Assembly (NCBI GenBank): GCA_965224575.1
Contig: CBDCZQ010000006.1
Location: 2,790,001 to 2,854,000 of the forward strand
Length of the DNA stretch: 64,000 bases
Source: QPIN01 sp965224575
GTDB taxonomy: Bacteria; Pseudomonadota; Gammaproteobacteria; Methylococcales; Methylomonadaceae
Direction of reading: 5' to 3'
The translations under genes and the position numbers were made by a program. A model generated the notes under the pieces. That model had not been told where the DNA came from. It saw only the letters and a program-made list of their open reading frames with translations, and did not search any database. This document shows, piece after piece, positions 17,783 to 26,136 of the stretch; positions within the stretch are counted from its first letter, which is position 1, and the number at the start of each line of letters is the position of its first letter.

Positions 17783-19218
17783 GTATACGACGACGCATTT
17801 TTCTTGGGATTATTTTACTTTTTAGTATAGGATTTTATTTTCTGATTAATTTTATTGCAGATGATATAGAACTGCGTTATCGAGAATCTACCGAAGAACC
17901 TTTAGTTGATGCTGCTCGTGTTTTAGCCGCTATTGCAGCGACTTCAGGGGCTGATAAATCAATCAACATCTCTTTATTTCGAGAAAGTTTTAAAAATGTT
18001 CATAGACAAGAATTTTCAGCCCAAATATTCGGACTAATGAAAAACAATGTAGATATACATGTTTACATAACAGACAGGAAAGGGATTGTTATTTTTGATT
18101 CTGATGATGGCTGGGATGAAGGAGAAGATTATTCATTGTGGCGCGATGTACATCTAACCTTACTGGGTGAATATGGTGCCCGAACCACAGATATTGATAG
18201 TGATGCAGATGACGAGAAAAAAATGATCTATATTGCCTCGCCAATTCTTCGAAATAATGAATTGATCGGAGTTCTTTCGGTGGGTAAACCAACGCAGAGT
18301 TCTAATCAATTTGCTCAGGCCGCACAAAATAAGTTAATTTTAGCCGGTACAATAGCGTGCATAATTTTTATCGGCATAGGGTTGTTGTTAGGGCTATGGG
18401 TCACTCGACCGATTCAACAACTTACCGAGTATGCCAAAGCTGTTCGAGACGGAAGGCGAGTAAAAAGACCAGCATTGGGTTCAAATGAAATGGAAGAGTT
18501 AGGGGTAGCTTTTGAGCAAATGCATGATGCGTTAGATGGGAAAAGCTATATAGAAAACTATGTGCAAACATTGACACATGAGATAAAAAGTCCCATCTCT
18601 GCAATTCGTGGAGCAGTGGAATTATTAGAAGAAGACCTTTCTCCCCAAAATAAACAGACTCTATTGCAAAATGTGCATCAAGAATCTGAACGGATTACTA
18701 AAATAGTAGATAACTTATTGTTTCTCTCTTCACTAGAATCTCGAAAATATATCACAGCCCGAGATTCTATTGACGTAAATCAAATGTTAGATGAGATAAA
18801 AACATTATTAACAACACTGCTTTTGATAAAAAATATTGAACTTGTAATTCAAGGTGATAGCCATATTCAAATGGTTGGTGATACTAATTTAATTCAACAA
18901 GCATTAATGAATGTTATTCAGAATGCCATTGATTTTAGTCCAATGGGTTCAACTATAGATCTAAGAGTAATTCAGAATAATTTAGGTGTAGAATTTCAAA
19001 TTCATGATGCGGGTCCGGGAATACCTGAGTACGCTAGTGAAAGAATTTTTGAACGGTTTTATTCTTTAAAACGGCCAGGAAGTGGTCGTAAAAGCTCTGG
19101 GCTGGGTCTTAGCTTAGTTAAAGAAATTGTATTATTGCACCAAGGTGAAATTTCAGTAAAAAATCACCCTAAGGGAGGAACGATTGCAAAACTGTTTTTC
19201 CCCTATAGTCAAACATAA
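17779..19218 (+). CDS. creC: Sensor histidine kinase, CreC-like
   Basis: Inner membrane histidine kinase of 479 residues. TM1 is at about residues 7-27; a periplasmic sensor region with VDAARVLAAIAA and VYITDRKGIVIFDS follows; TM2 is about 183-208; a HAMP segment is next; the phospho-acceptor is the His of LTHEIKSPISAIRGA near residue 266; and the ATP-binding domain has N, G1 and G2 boxes (QNAIDFSP, DAGPGIP, GLGLSLVKEI). The VYITDxxGxVIFDS element and length fit CreC. It is coupled to creB by an ATGA overlap. A 5'-truncated second copy lies at 20945-21746. Confidence 0.9.
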   Translation: MSIRRRIFLGIILLFSIGFYFLINFIADDIELRYRESTEEPLVDAARVLAAIAATSGADKSINISLFRESFKNVHRQEFSAQIFGLMKNNVDIHVYITDRKGIVIFDSDDGWDEGEDYSLWRDVHLTLLGEYGARTTDIDSDADDEKKMIYIASPILRNNELIGVLSVGKPTQSSNQFAQAAQNKLILAGTIACIIFIGIGLLLGLWVTRPIQQLTEYAKAVRDGRRVKRPALGSNEMEELGVAFEQMHDALDGKSYIENYVQTLTHEIKSPISAIRGAVELLEEDLSPQNKQTLLQNVHQESERITKIVDNLLFLSSLESRKYITARDSIDVNQMLDEIKTLLTTLLLIKNIELVIQGDSHIQMVGDTNLIQQALMNVIQNAIDFSPMGSTIDLRVIQNNLGVEFQIHDAGPGIPEYASERIFERFYSLKRPGSGRKSSGLGLSLVKEIVLLHQGEISVKNHPKGGTIAKLFFPYSQT

Positions 19219-19310
19219 AAATCAAATACAAGATTCTTATTTCACGCGCACTAAAGGTGCCAATATAAAAAAACGCTTGCATTTTTAGATATTTATAATT
19301 ATATTTAAAT

Positions 19311-19326
19311 TGTGATATAGTTCACG
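19311..19326. promoter_or_regulatory. CRP-type site, upstream copy
   Basis: TGTGATATAGTTCACG matches TGTGA-N6-TCACA at nine of ten consensus positions. It lies about 210 bases before the di-heme peroxidase start and 23 bases, centre to centre, from the next site. Confidence 0.55.
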
Positions 19327-19333
19327 TTTATTA

Positions 19334-19349
19334 TGTGATATAGCTCACA
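19334..19349. promoter_or_regulatory. CRP-type site, perfect consensus
   Basis: TGTGATATAGCTCACA is an exact TGTGA-N6-TCACA palindrome. With the site at 19311 it forms a tandem pair upstream of the di-heme cytochrome c peroxidase gene at 19520, a typical target of CRP/FNR-type regulators. Confidence 0.65.
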
Positions 19350-19519
19350 CTAGTGATACACCCATCTTACTGTAATGTTGGTTTTTTGAGCTATCTGACC
19401 ATGGTTTAGTTAAATTGTAAAAAATTAAAAGGTCCAAATGATGATAGGGAAATAATGAGTTCAAAAAATGTTTTTTTAAAATTTAATATTTTTATGAATA
19501 ACAAAAATAAGGAATTATT

Positions 19520-20773
19520 ATGATTTACAATTTACGTCGATTATTAACAATATTTTTTGGTATCTTTTTTTTTCTGATATCAACTTCAGTACAGGCTTTA
19601 ACGCCTTTTCAGCAATTGGGAGAGGAGCTATTTTTTGATTCTAATCTTTCAGAACCAAATGGACAATCATGCTCTAGTTGTCACCTGCCTTCTGCTGCAT
19701 TTGCAGATCCTGATCAGGATATTCCAGTTTCAGAAGGTGTGATTTCAGGTCTTTTTGGTAGTAGAAATAGTCCTACAGCTTCATATGCGATGTTCAGTCC
19801 AGTTTTTCATTTTGACTCAACAGCAGGGTTGTGGATAGGAGGTCAATTTCTTGATGGCCGCGCAACGGGTAATATAACAGGTGACCCACTTGCAGACCAA
19901 GCACTCAACCCTTTTCTTAATCCAGTAGAAATGGCTAATAGCTCTAAATCAGAAGTGGTTAGAGATGTGCTAAATTCAAAATATGAAGAATTATTTATAG
20001 ATGAATGTGGTGAGCCAAATATGTCAAGTGATAGTGATATAGATGAGGCTTTTCAATGTATTGCGGAGGCAATTGGTGATTTTGAAAGAACTTGGCAGTT
20101 TGCGAAATTTAATTCTAAATACGATGCTTATTTACGAAATTGTGTTAATAGAGGAAATGCTTCTGATCAAGAGTTAGATAAATGTGCTAAAGGTATTGGC
20201 AAGAAAGCAAAAAAAGCTCAGAAGGGGGTTCTTACTAAAAAAGAATGGAAAGGTTTAAAGTTATTCATGGGTTCCAACAATAATGATGGTGTCCTTCAGG
20301 AAGGAGAAGGTGCTGGTTGTGCTGCGTGTCATACTGTAGATTGGACTGATAGTTGGAGTTATTCTAAGATAGTCGTTACACCTTCTTGGGCACCAGAACG
20401 TAGAGTTCCTCCTTTATTTACTGATTTTAGTTACGATAACCTAGGAATTCCGAAAAGTAATCATCCCTTGTTAAAAGATAATCCAATAGATTTAGGATTG
20501 GGACCACAAGTGTCTGATGCACAGGAAAATGGAAAGTTTAAAGTGTCTACAGTAAGAAATATTTTAGGAACGGCACCTTATGGACATAATGGTTTTTTTA
20601 CAACATTAGAAGGGATTACTAGTTTTTATAATACGAGAGATACAGGAAATTGGTCTGTGGCTGAAGTGCCAGATACTATGAATAACGATGAATTAGGCAA
20701 TCTTGGGTTAAGTCATGATCAGGAAAAACAACTGGTTGATTTTATGAAAACATTATCTGATGGATATTTTTAG
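19520..20773 (+). CDS. Di-heme cytochrome c peroxidase / MauG family protein
   Basis: Periplasmic di-heme protein of 417 residues. A signal peptide ends near ...TSVQALT (about residue 27). The first heme motif CSSCH (near residue 51) is followed by the family pattern FADPDQ and RNSPTASYA, then by LNPFLNPVEM, and the second heme motif is CAACH (near 270). The segment VSTVRNILGTAPYGHNG carries the conserved RN and H. About 60 residues between the hemes include a Cys-containing, Lys-rich insert. Family members reduce H2O2 or oxidise protein or quinol partners; the substrate here is unknown. Two CRP-type sites precede it and the mapped gene has AAGGAATT before its ATG. Confidence 0.85.
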   Translation: MIYNLRRLLTIFFGIFFFLISTSVQALTPFQQLGEELFFDSNLSEPNGQSCSSCHLPSAAFADPDQDIPVSEGVISGLFGSRNSPTASYAMFSPVFHFDSTAGLWIGGQFLDGRATGNITGDPLADQALNPFLNPVEMANSSKSEVVRDVLNSKYEELFIDECGEPNMSSDSDIDEAFQCIAEAIGDFERTWQFAKFNSKYDAYLRNCVNRGNASDQELDKCAKGIGKKAKKAQKGVLTKKEWKGLKLFMGSNNNDGVLQEGEGAGCAACHTVDWTDSWSYSKIVVTPSWAPERRVPPLFTDFSYDNLGIPKSNHPLLKDNPIDLGLGPQVSDAQENGKFKVSTVRNILGTAPYGHNGFFTTLEGITSFYNTRDTGNWSVAEVPDTMNNDELGNLGLSHDQEKQLVDFMKTLSDGYF

Positions 20774-20888
20774 GATTAAATTGTAAGTTAAATTGGGTTT
20801 AGCTAACTTTAAAAATATACTATTTGGATTTTAAAGTTAGCTTTGCTCTATTTTTAGTTTTATAAAATTAACTACTATAATAGGGCAC

Positions 20889-20944
20889 GAGTAAAAGTGA
20901 AGTAAATTTAGTATTTGTTGGGTTAATGATAGAGTCGTTCCTCT
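20889..20944. repeat. REPIN remnant at a duplication breakpoint
   Basis: The stretch AAAAGTGAAGTAAATTTAG resembles the flank of the REPIN at 14990, and TTGTTGGGTTAATGATAGAGTCGTT is the 5' part of the second REP, cut off in its stem. It is joined directly to creC-like sequence. Confidence 0.55.
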
Positions 20945-21746
20945 GCCCATTCAACAACTCACCCATTATGCCAAAGCTGTTAGAGATGGAAAATGGCTGA
21001 AAAGACCTACCTTAGGTTCAAATGAAATGGAAGAATTAGGCAGGGCGTTTGAACAGATGCGTGATGCGCTGGATGGAAAAAGCTATATCGAAAATTATGT
21101 ACAAACACTGACACATGAAATAAAAAGCCCTATATCCGCTATTCGTGGAGCGGTGGAGCTATTAGAGGAAGATCTTTCCGCTAAACAGAAACAAACGCTT
21201 TTGCAAAATGTGCATCAAGAATCTGAGCGGATTAGCAAAATTGTAGATAATTTATTGTTTCTTTCATCATTAGAGTCTCGTAAATATATTACTGCGCGGG
21301 ATTCTATTCATGTTGAGCAAATGCTAAATGAAATTAAAACAACACTAACGACTTTGCTTTTAATAAAAAATATCAAACTAGTCATTCAAGGTGCTGCTGA
21401 TATTCAAATGGTTGGAGATACTAACTTAATTCAACAGGCATTAATGAACATTATCCAGAATGCCATTGATTTTAGTCCCGTGGGTTCGACTATTGGTCTA
21501 CAGGTTGTTCGGAGTAATTCAGGCGTAGAATTTCAAGTTCGTGATACTGGTTCGGGAATCCCTGAATATGCCAGTGAAAGAATTTTTGAACGATTTTACT
21601 CTTTAAAAAGACCAGAAAATGGTCGTAAAAGCTCTGGGCTTGGTCTTAGTTTAGTATCAGAAATTGTATTATTGCATCAAGGTGAAATTACAGTAAAAAA
21701 TCACCGAGAAGGTGGAACCCTGGCAAAATTATTTTTTCCAGATTAA
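20945..21746 (+). pseudogene. 5'-truncated duplicate of creC (kinase half retained)
   Basis: Sequence homologous to creC from about its residue 212 to the end. It begins at the HAMP linker (CCATTCAACAACT.. equals creC near 18410) and runs in frame to a stop at 21746. The sensor and both membrane helices are missing. An ATG at 21027 would give a soluble 239-residue protein that keeps the phospho-acceptor His (LTHEIKSPISAIRGA) and the N, G1 and G2 boxes. Differences from creC are many but mostly synonymous, and no frameshift or stop is present. It may be a pseudogene by truncation or an expressed cytosolic kinase; I favour a remnant with moderate confidence. Confidence 0.75.
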
Positions 21747-21756
21747 AATCAAATGC

Positions 21757-21842
21757 GTAGGTTGGGCTAACGGCTCTATCGTTAACCCAACAATTCAGCG
21801 TACCTTATGTTGGGTTGCCAAAGAGACGGCAGCCCAACCTAC
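21757..21842. repeat. REPIN copy 3
   Basis: Opposite orientation to copy 1: it starts GTAGGTTGGGCTAACGG..CGTTAACCCAAC and ends GTTGGGTTGCC..GGCAGCCCAACCTAC. It lies directly after the truncated creC copy. Confidence 0.85.
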
Positions 21843-21916
21843 AATCTATATCATTAACTTGATGTATTGATAAAGAGAATAGGAACGAGAAATTTTGATT
21901 AACAACTGAGAAATAA

Positions 21917-21943
21917 AAAGCCAGCCCTGCATGAGCTAGCTTT
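21917..21943 (-). terminator. Probable terminator of the VPLPA-type protein gene
   Basis: On the minus strand AAAGCTAGC pairs with GCTGGCTTT (one G-T pair) and is followed by TTATTT, about 60 bases after the stop codon at 22004. Confidence 0.65.
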
Positions 21944-22003
21944 AATTGTGGATAAATGATTTAAACGCGGGTAAGGTTTGGTTAATTGTTGGTTTAAATA
22001 AAA

Positions 22004-22723
22004 CTATGCAGTTAGTTGAGTTTTATTTTTACGAGATAAACCCACTACGCCGAGTACGCCAGAGATCATAAGCCAAACAGATGCGGGGAGTGGGGTTGCT
22101 GTTAATGGTACGGTATCTCGAACCAAGTAACTTCCTGCAGTATCATAATGTCTATTATTTCTCCTAGTACTGTGATGTGAATCTGAATAGTCTCGATACG
22201 AATTTTGTCGATCATTATCAAGTAGCAGGGCAAGCCAGGAGTTACTTTGGTTCCTGCTGTCAGCTAGAAGACCCCAGGTGTAGTCTAAACCACTTCCTTC
22301 CGCATAACCGTGGTACGCATCCCATGTTTTTTCGTAATTTTTTAAATAATGGCTATCCAAAGTATTACCCAATAAAGAAACTAATCCATCTATTTTTTCT
22401 TCCTGATGGAATACGTTACTAGTATTATTTGGTGCTATATTTGTACCAGTATAATTAGTTACCAAGGCATTAAATTGAGCACCTGTGGCATATTTCCAAC
22501 CTTCAAAATCACCCCCTGTTCCAAACTGGCTAGAGACATCATTGTAACTTCTGCCTACTGAAGCAGTAACATCTCGCCAATCTAATCCACTAATACTATC
22601 TGTGGTATAGGTATCGTGGTCAAAGAAATCTGTGCGGGCAGCTTGCGCGGTTGTTATTGTGGCAGTTTGAGCAAGAAGTATTAATGAAAAAAAGCCAATT
22701 TTTTTGCTAATTTTAAAAGTCAT
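22004..22723 (-). CDS. Secreted protein with VPLPA/PEP-CTERM sorting signal
   Basis: A 239-residue exported protein: signal peptide to about residue 28 (FFSLILLAQTATITTAQA), a mature region with GLDWRDVTASVGRSYNDV and GGDFEGWKYATGAQFNALV, and a C-terminal sorting signal consisting of TPLPASVWLM, a hydrophobic helix and the basic tail SRKNK. The GLDWRDVT..GWKYAT pattern recurs in PEP-CTERM proteins of unknown function. It should be processed by an exosortase; one is encoded 4 kb away, but that one may be dedicated to its neighbour. It has its own terminator. Confidence 0.82.
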   Translation of the reverse strand: MTFKISKKIGFFSLILLAQTATITTAQAARTDFFDHDTYTTDSISGLDWRDVTASVGRSYNDVSSQFGTGGDFEGWKYATGAQFNALVTNYTGTNIAPNNTSNVFHQEEKIDGLVSLLGNTLDSHYLKNYEKTWDAYHGYAEGSGLDYTWGLLADSRNQSNSWLALLLDNDRQNSYRDYSDSHHSTRRNNRHYDTAGSYLVRDTVPLTATPLPASVWLMISGVLGVVGLSRKNKTQLTA

Positions 22724-22850
22724 ATTATTAAACCTGCTTTGTCTTTTTGAGGAAAGGGTGGCTAATATATCTTAAAGTTAATTGTATAGATATTGTACTC
22801 AAGTACAGTATTAGAAAAAATGTTAACCAGGTACTATTTTGAAGTACCCG

Positions 22851-22937
22851 GTAGGTTGGGCTGCCGTCTCTTTGGCAATCCAACATAAGGTATGTTGAAC
22901 TTGTTGGGTTAACGATAAAGCCGTTAGCCCAACCTAC
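22851..22937. repeat. REPIN copy 4
   Basis: Same arrangement and orientation as copy 1, with one change in the first REP (GGCAATCCAAC). It is separated from copy 5 by a broken fragment of the neighbouring CPBP protease gene. Confidence 0.85.
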
Positions 22938-22940
22938 GTG

Positions 22941-23056
22941 GGGTATAGCGTCATCAAATAATAAATAGTCACGCTGTTATTAATCAAATGGGCAAGTATC
23001 GCGGGTAATATGTAGTGCTGAAATAATCATTGCAGTGAAGAGATTGAATTTTTCTA
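22941..23056 (-). pseudogene. Internally deleted fragment of the CPBP protease gene
   Basis: The 116 bases repeat the 3' end of the gene at 23156-23815 (ATAGCGTCATCAAATAATAA.. onwards) with about 90 percent identity, then jump over about 97 bases and continue with the TTAGTGCTGAAATAAT.. segment. The jump falls at the repeated pentamer AATAT in both flanks, suggesting deletion by short direct repeats. It is bounded by REPIN copies on both sides. Confidence 0.8.
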
Positions 23057-23058
23057 GT

Positions 23059-23149
23059 GTAGGTTGGGCTGCCGTCTCTTTGGCAACCCAACATTAAGAT
23101 ATGCTGTGAAACTTGTTGGGTTAACGATAAAGCCGTTAGCCCAACCTAC
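23059..23149. repeat. REPIN copy 5
   Basis: Same arrangement as copies 1 and 4. It lies 6 bases beyond the stop codon of the CPBP protease gene. Confidence 0.85.
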
Positions 23150-23155
23150 GAGGGG

Positions 23156-23815
23156 TTATAGCGTCATCAAATAATAAATAGTCACGCTGTTATTAATCAT
23201 ATGAGCAAGTATCGCAGGTAATATGCTCTGTGCTTTGATGGTTAACAAAGCATATCCAAAAGCAGCTACAAATAAACTGATAAAATCTTCAGATGAAAAA
23301 TGAATGGCTGCAAATATTAGTGCTGAAATAATTATTGCAGTGAAGGGGTTAAATTTTTCTAATAATCCTTTAAGCAGAATGCCACGGAATAAAATTTCTT
23401 CTGCGATAGGTGCTAATAAGCATGAAGCTATAACTATACTTAAAATACCAAAATGGTTGATTTCTGTTTGTAAGCTTATGCCATCTTTTTTTCCATCATC
23501 CAGGAAAAAAAATAGTTGTAGCCAAAAATCAGCGAACCAAATAATCACGGCTAAAACTATTGCAATTAAGTAATACCCCCATGCAGTATTTTTAAAATTT
23601 ATCGTTCTTGAAATGGTTAAAATATTTTTAGATTTTATGATGACAGCAATAGATGCAAGAGAAATAATGATAATGCCACTGTGAATCAATAAACCTGAGC
23701 TAAATTTTAAATGCCATCTGAAGTGTTCTATAGCACCTGAGGCGGCGACAACCCATACAGCTATGCCTAAAAAAATCAATATAGCTTGGTAAAGCCGAAA
23801 GGGGTTTTTAATCAT
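23156..23815 (-). CDS. CPBP family intramembrane glutamic protease
   Basis: Membrane protease of the CPBP (Abi/Rce1-like) family, 219 residues with about seven hydrophobic segments. Active-site motifs are visible: EEILFRG near residue 141 (motif EExxxR), the His of FAAIHFS near 168, and the His and Asn of LAHMINNS near 207. The C-terminus ends in YYLMTL. Members process prenylated proteins or peptides, and some are linked with bacteriocin immunity or exosortase neighbourhoods; the substrate here is unknown. A partial duplicate of its 3' end lies at 22941-23056, and REPIN copies flank both, so this gene has been part of a local duplication. Confidence 0.85.
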   Translation of the reverse strand: MIKNPFRLYQAILIFLGIAVWVVAASGAIEHFRWHLKFSSGLLIHSGIIIISLASIAVIIKSKNILTISRTINFKNTAWGYYLIAIVLAVIIWFADFWLQLFFFLDDGKKDGISLQTEINHFGILSIVIASCLLAPIAEEILFRGILLKGLLEKFNPFTAIIISALIFAAIHFSSEDFISLFVAAFGYALLTIKAQSILPAILAHMINNSVTIYYLMTL

Positions 23816-23850
23816 TGTTTAAAACCTAAAAATGATTGATAAATAGAGTA

Positions 23851-23966
23851 AGGAACGAGAGTTTAATAATATCGGATTCTTGACTTGTTTTTTTGTCCGT
23901 CTTCTACGCATTGAATACGAACAAAACTCTGCGCCAAGAACCGGATATTATTAAATATTCATTCCT
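23851..23966. repeat. Nested-hairpin repeat, copy 2
   Basis: Outer arms AGGAACGAGAGTTTAATAAT.. and ..ATTATTAAATATTCATTCCT pair. Inside, TTGACTTG precedes an inner stem (TTTGTCCGT with ACGAACAAAA) and CTGCGCCAAGAA follows it. The central hairpin of the full copies is reduced to TTCTACGCATTGA. It lies in the leader of the VIT/vWA gene. Confidence 0.7.
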
Positions 23967-24124
23967 AATAGATGTCTTTAGAAAAAATTGATTTTATCTA
24001 TTTTAAATAGTCTTCATATAAATTTCACATTAAATTCACAATTCCTTCAACTAATTTCCATTTCCTTTATTTAGACTCTTAATCACGGTGGGTGTCACCG
24101 ATTAACCTCAAAAAGGATCTGAAA

Positions 24125-26134
24125 ATGAAACCAAAAAATAAAAAAAATTACTGGCTGTTGTGCATTTTACCTTTTCTATTATTCCAAGCTAATGTCTCCA
24201 AAGCGGAAAATAAGGAAGATAAAACCTTATCACCTTATTTTAAGGTAATTGGAGAAGGTCGGGGGAATTTAGAAAACCTGCCTTTACAAGACACTTCAGC
24301 ACAGGTTGATATAGTCGGGGTTATTGCTGATGTAAAAGTTAGGCAGGTTTATCAAAACCGAGGCGAGACGGCAATAGAAGCAGTTTATGTTTTCCCTGGC
24401 TCAACCAAAGCAGCCGTTTATGGTATGAAAATGACCATCGGTGAGCGGGTAGTTGTGGCTAAAATAAAAGAGCGTAAAGCGGCTAAAGTTGCCTACATTG
24501 AAGCAAAAAAACAGGGTAAGCGGGCTTCTTTATTGGAACAACAACGACCTAATGTTTTTCAAATGAACGTGGCTAACATTATGCCGGGTGATCGGATTGT
24601 CGTAGAGCTGCTCTACACTGAATTGATTGTTCCAGAGCAAGGAATATATGAATTTGTTTATCCAGCAGTAGTTGGCCCTCGTTATTCAGAAACGATTGCT
24701 GATGGTGCGCCTGATGCACAAAGCTGGATTGTAAATCCTTATTTACAACAAGATGTTGCTCCACCTTATACTTTTGATATTAAGGCCTCTGTTTCAGCGG
24801 GCATTCCTATTCAGGCACTTAGCTCTCCTTCACATAAAGTTGTTGTTGATTATAAAGAACAAGGTTCAGCATCTGTGTTTCTTAAAAATAAAGACAATAG
24901 TAATGGTGATAGAGATTATATTCTAAGGTATCAATTACGAGGACAAGAAATAAATACAGGGTTGTTATTGTACAAAGGTGAGGAAGAAAATTTCTTTTTG
25001 TTGATGTCTCAACCGCCTGAAAAAGTTATTCCTGGAGATATTCCCCCTCGTGAATACATTTTTGTGGTGGATGTTTCCGGCTCTATGCATGGCTTTCCAT
25101 TAAATACCAGTAAAAACTTAATGGCTGAATTGTTAAGTAATTTACGATCTACAGATTCCTTTAATATTTTATTTTTTTCAGGTGGCTCCTCAGTACTTTC
25201 TGAAACATCACTTCCGGTAACAAAAGCTAATATAGAAAAGGCTATCGCGATGATGGAAAGCCAACGAGGAAGTGGTAGTACTCGGCTGCTTCCTGCATTA
25301 CAACGTGCAATGGCTTTACCTGCTGAAAAATCTACATCACGTAGTTTTGTGATGGTGACGGATGGATATGTGTCAGTCGAAAAAGAAGCATTTCAATATG
25401 TAAAAGATAATTTAAATAATGCTAATTTCTTTTCCTTTGGTATAGGTTCTAGTATTAACCGTTTTTTAATTGAAGGTTTAGCAAGAGCAGGGAAAGGAGA
25501 GCCTTTTGTAATCACTTCCTCAAATGAATCTTTTCAAGTGGCTCAGCGATTTCGTGAATATATCGAAACACCTGTGTTAACAGGTATTAATATCAATTTT
25601 AATGATTTTGAAGCTTATGATGTAGAGCCTCAAAAGATTCCCGATTTATTTGCTGAAAGACCTTTGGTTATTTACGGAAAATGGCGTGGTAATACTGAAG
25701 GAAAGATTGAAATAAAAGGCCATCAAGGGCAATCAGATTATATCCAGACTATAGATGTAAGCAAGGTAGAGGCAAAGCCTGAAAATCAGGCAATTCGTTA
25801 TTTATGGGCAAGAAATAGAATCGCAGAACTAGGTGATTTTGAAAAACTTAGTTCAGACGCTGAACGGAAAGCTGAAATTACTACGCTAGGGCTAACTTAT
25901 AATTTATTGACTGAATACACCTCTTTTATTGCTATAGATGAAATAATTGCAAATTCAACAGGAAACAGTCAAAAAGTAAAACAACCGCTTCCTTTGCCAA
26001 AAGGTATTTCAAATCTTGCCGTTGGGGGAATTGTACCGACAACACCAGAACCAGGGGTTTTAAATTTACTGGCAGTGATAGTGGTGATTTTTGGAATATC
26101 ATTAATATCTCGGTCCAAAGCTAGAAAGGTTTAA
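24125..26134 (+). CDS. VIT and vWA domain protein with PEP-CTERM-type sorting signal
   Basis: Large exported protein of about 669 residues. A signal peptide ends near residue 28. A VIT (vault inter-alpha-trypsin) domain occupies about 45-170 (VKVRQVYQNRGETAIEAVYVFPGS, GKRASLLEQQRPNVFQMNVANIMPGD). A vWA domain starts near 315 with the MIDAS motif DVSGSM (FVVDVSGSMHG) and continues to about 485. The C-terminus has TPEPGVLN, a hydrophobic helix and SRSKARK, i.e. a PEP-CTERM-type signal. The ATG at 24125 follows AAGGA and is preferred to the GTG 33 bases upstream. The gene is followed 2 bases later by an exosortase gene, its likely processing enzyme. The layout resembles the marine sortase-target VIT proteins, but with an exosortase instead of a sortase. 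Confidence 0.88.
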   Translation: MKPKNKKNYWLLCILPFLLFQANVSKAENKEDKTLSPYFKVIGEGRGNLENLPLQDTSAQVDIVGVIADVKVRQVYQNRGETAIEAVYVFPGSTKAAVYGMKMTIGERVVVAKIKERKAAKVAYIEAKKQGKRASLLEQQRPNVFQMNVANIMPGDRIVVELLYTELIVPEQGIYEFVYPAVVGPRYSETIADGAPDAQSWIVNPYLQQDVAPPYTFDIKASVSAGIPIQALSSPSHKVVVDYKEQGSASVFLKNKDNSNGDRDYILRYQLRGQEINTGLLLYKGEEENFFLLMSQPPEKVIPGDIPPREYIFVVDVSGSMHGFPLNTSKNLMAELLSNLRSTDSFNILFFSGGSSVLSETSLPVTKANIEKAIAMMESQRGSGSTRLLPALQRAMALPAEKSTSRSFVMVTDGYVSVEKEAFQYVKDNLNNANFFSFGIGSSINRFLIEGLARAGKGEPFVITSSNESFQVAQRFREYIETPVLTGININFNDFEAYDVEPQKIPDLFAERPLVIYGKWRGNTEGKIEIKGHQGQSDYIQTIDVSKVEAKPENQAIRYLWARNRIAELGDFEKLSSDAERKAEITTLGLTYNLLTEYTSFIAIDEIIANSTGNSQKVKQPLPLPKGISNLAVGGIVPTTPEPGVLNLLAVIVVIFGISLISRSKARKV

Positions 26135-26136
26135 TC

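Noticed and set aside
8138..23149. Possible CRISPR array formed by the repeated GTAGGTTGGGCTGCC elements
   Set aside because: Copies are far apart, not regularly spaced, are internally palindromic pairs and occur in both orientations, as in REPINs; no cas gene is present.
24085..24099. CGGTG..CACCG inverted repeat before the VIT/vWA gene as an operator
   Set aside because: Five-base arms are short enough to arise by chance and there is no known regulator or second copy.
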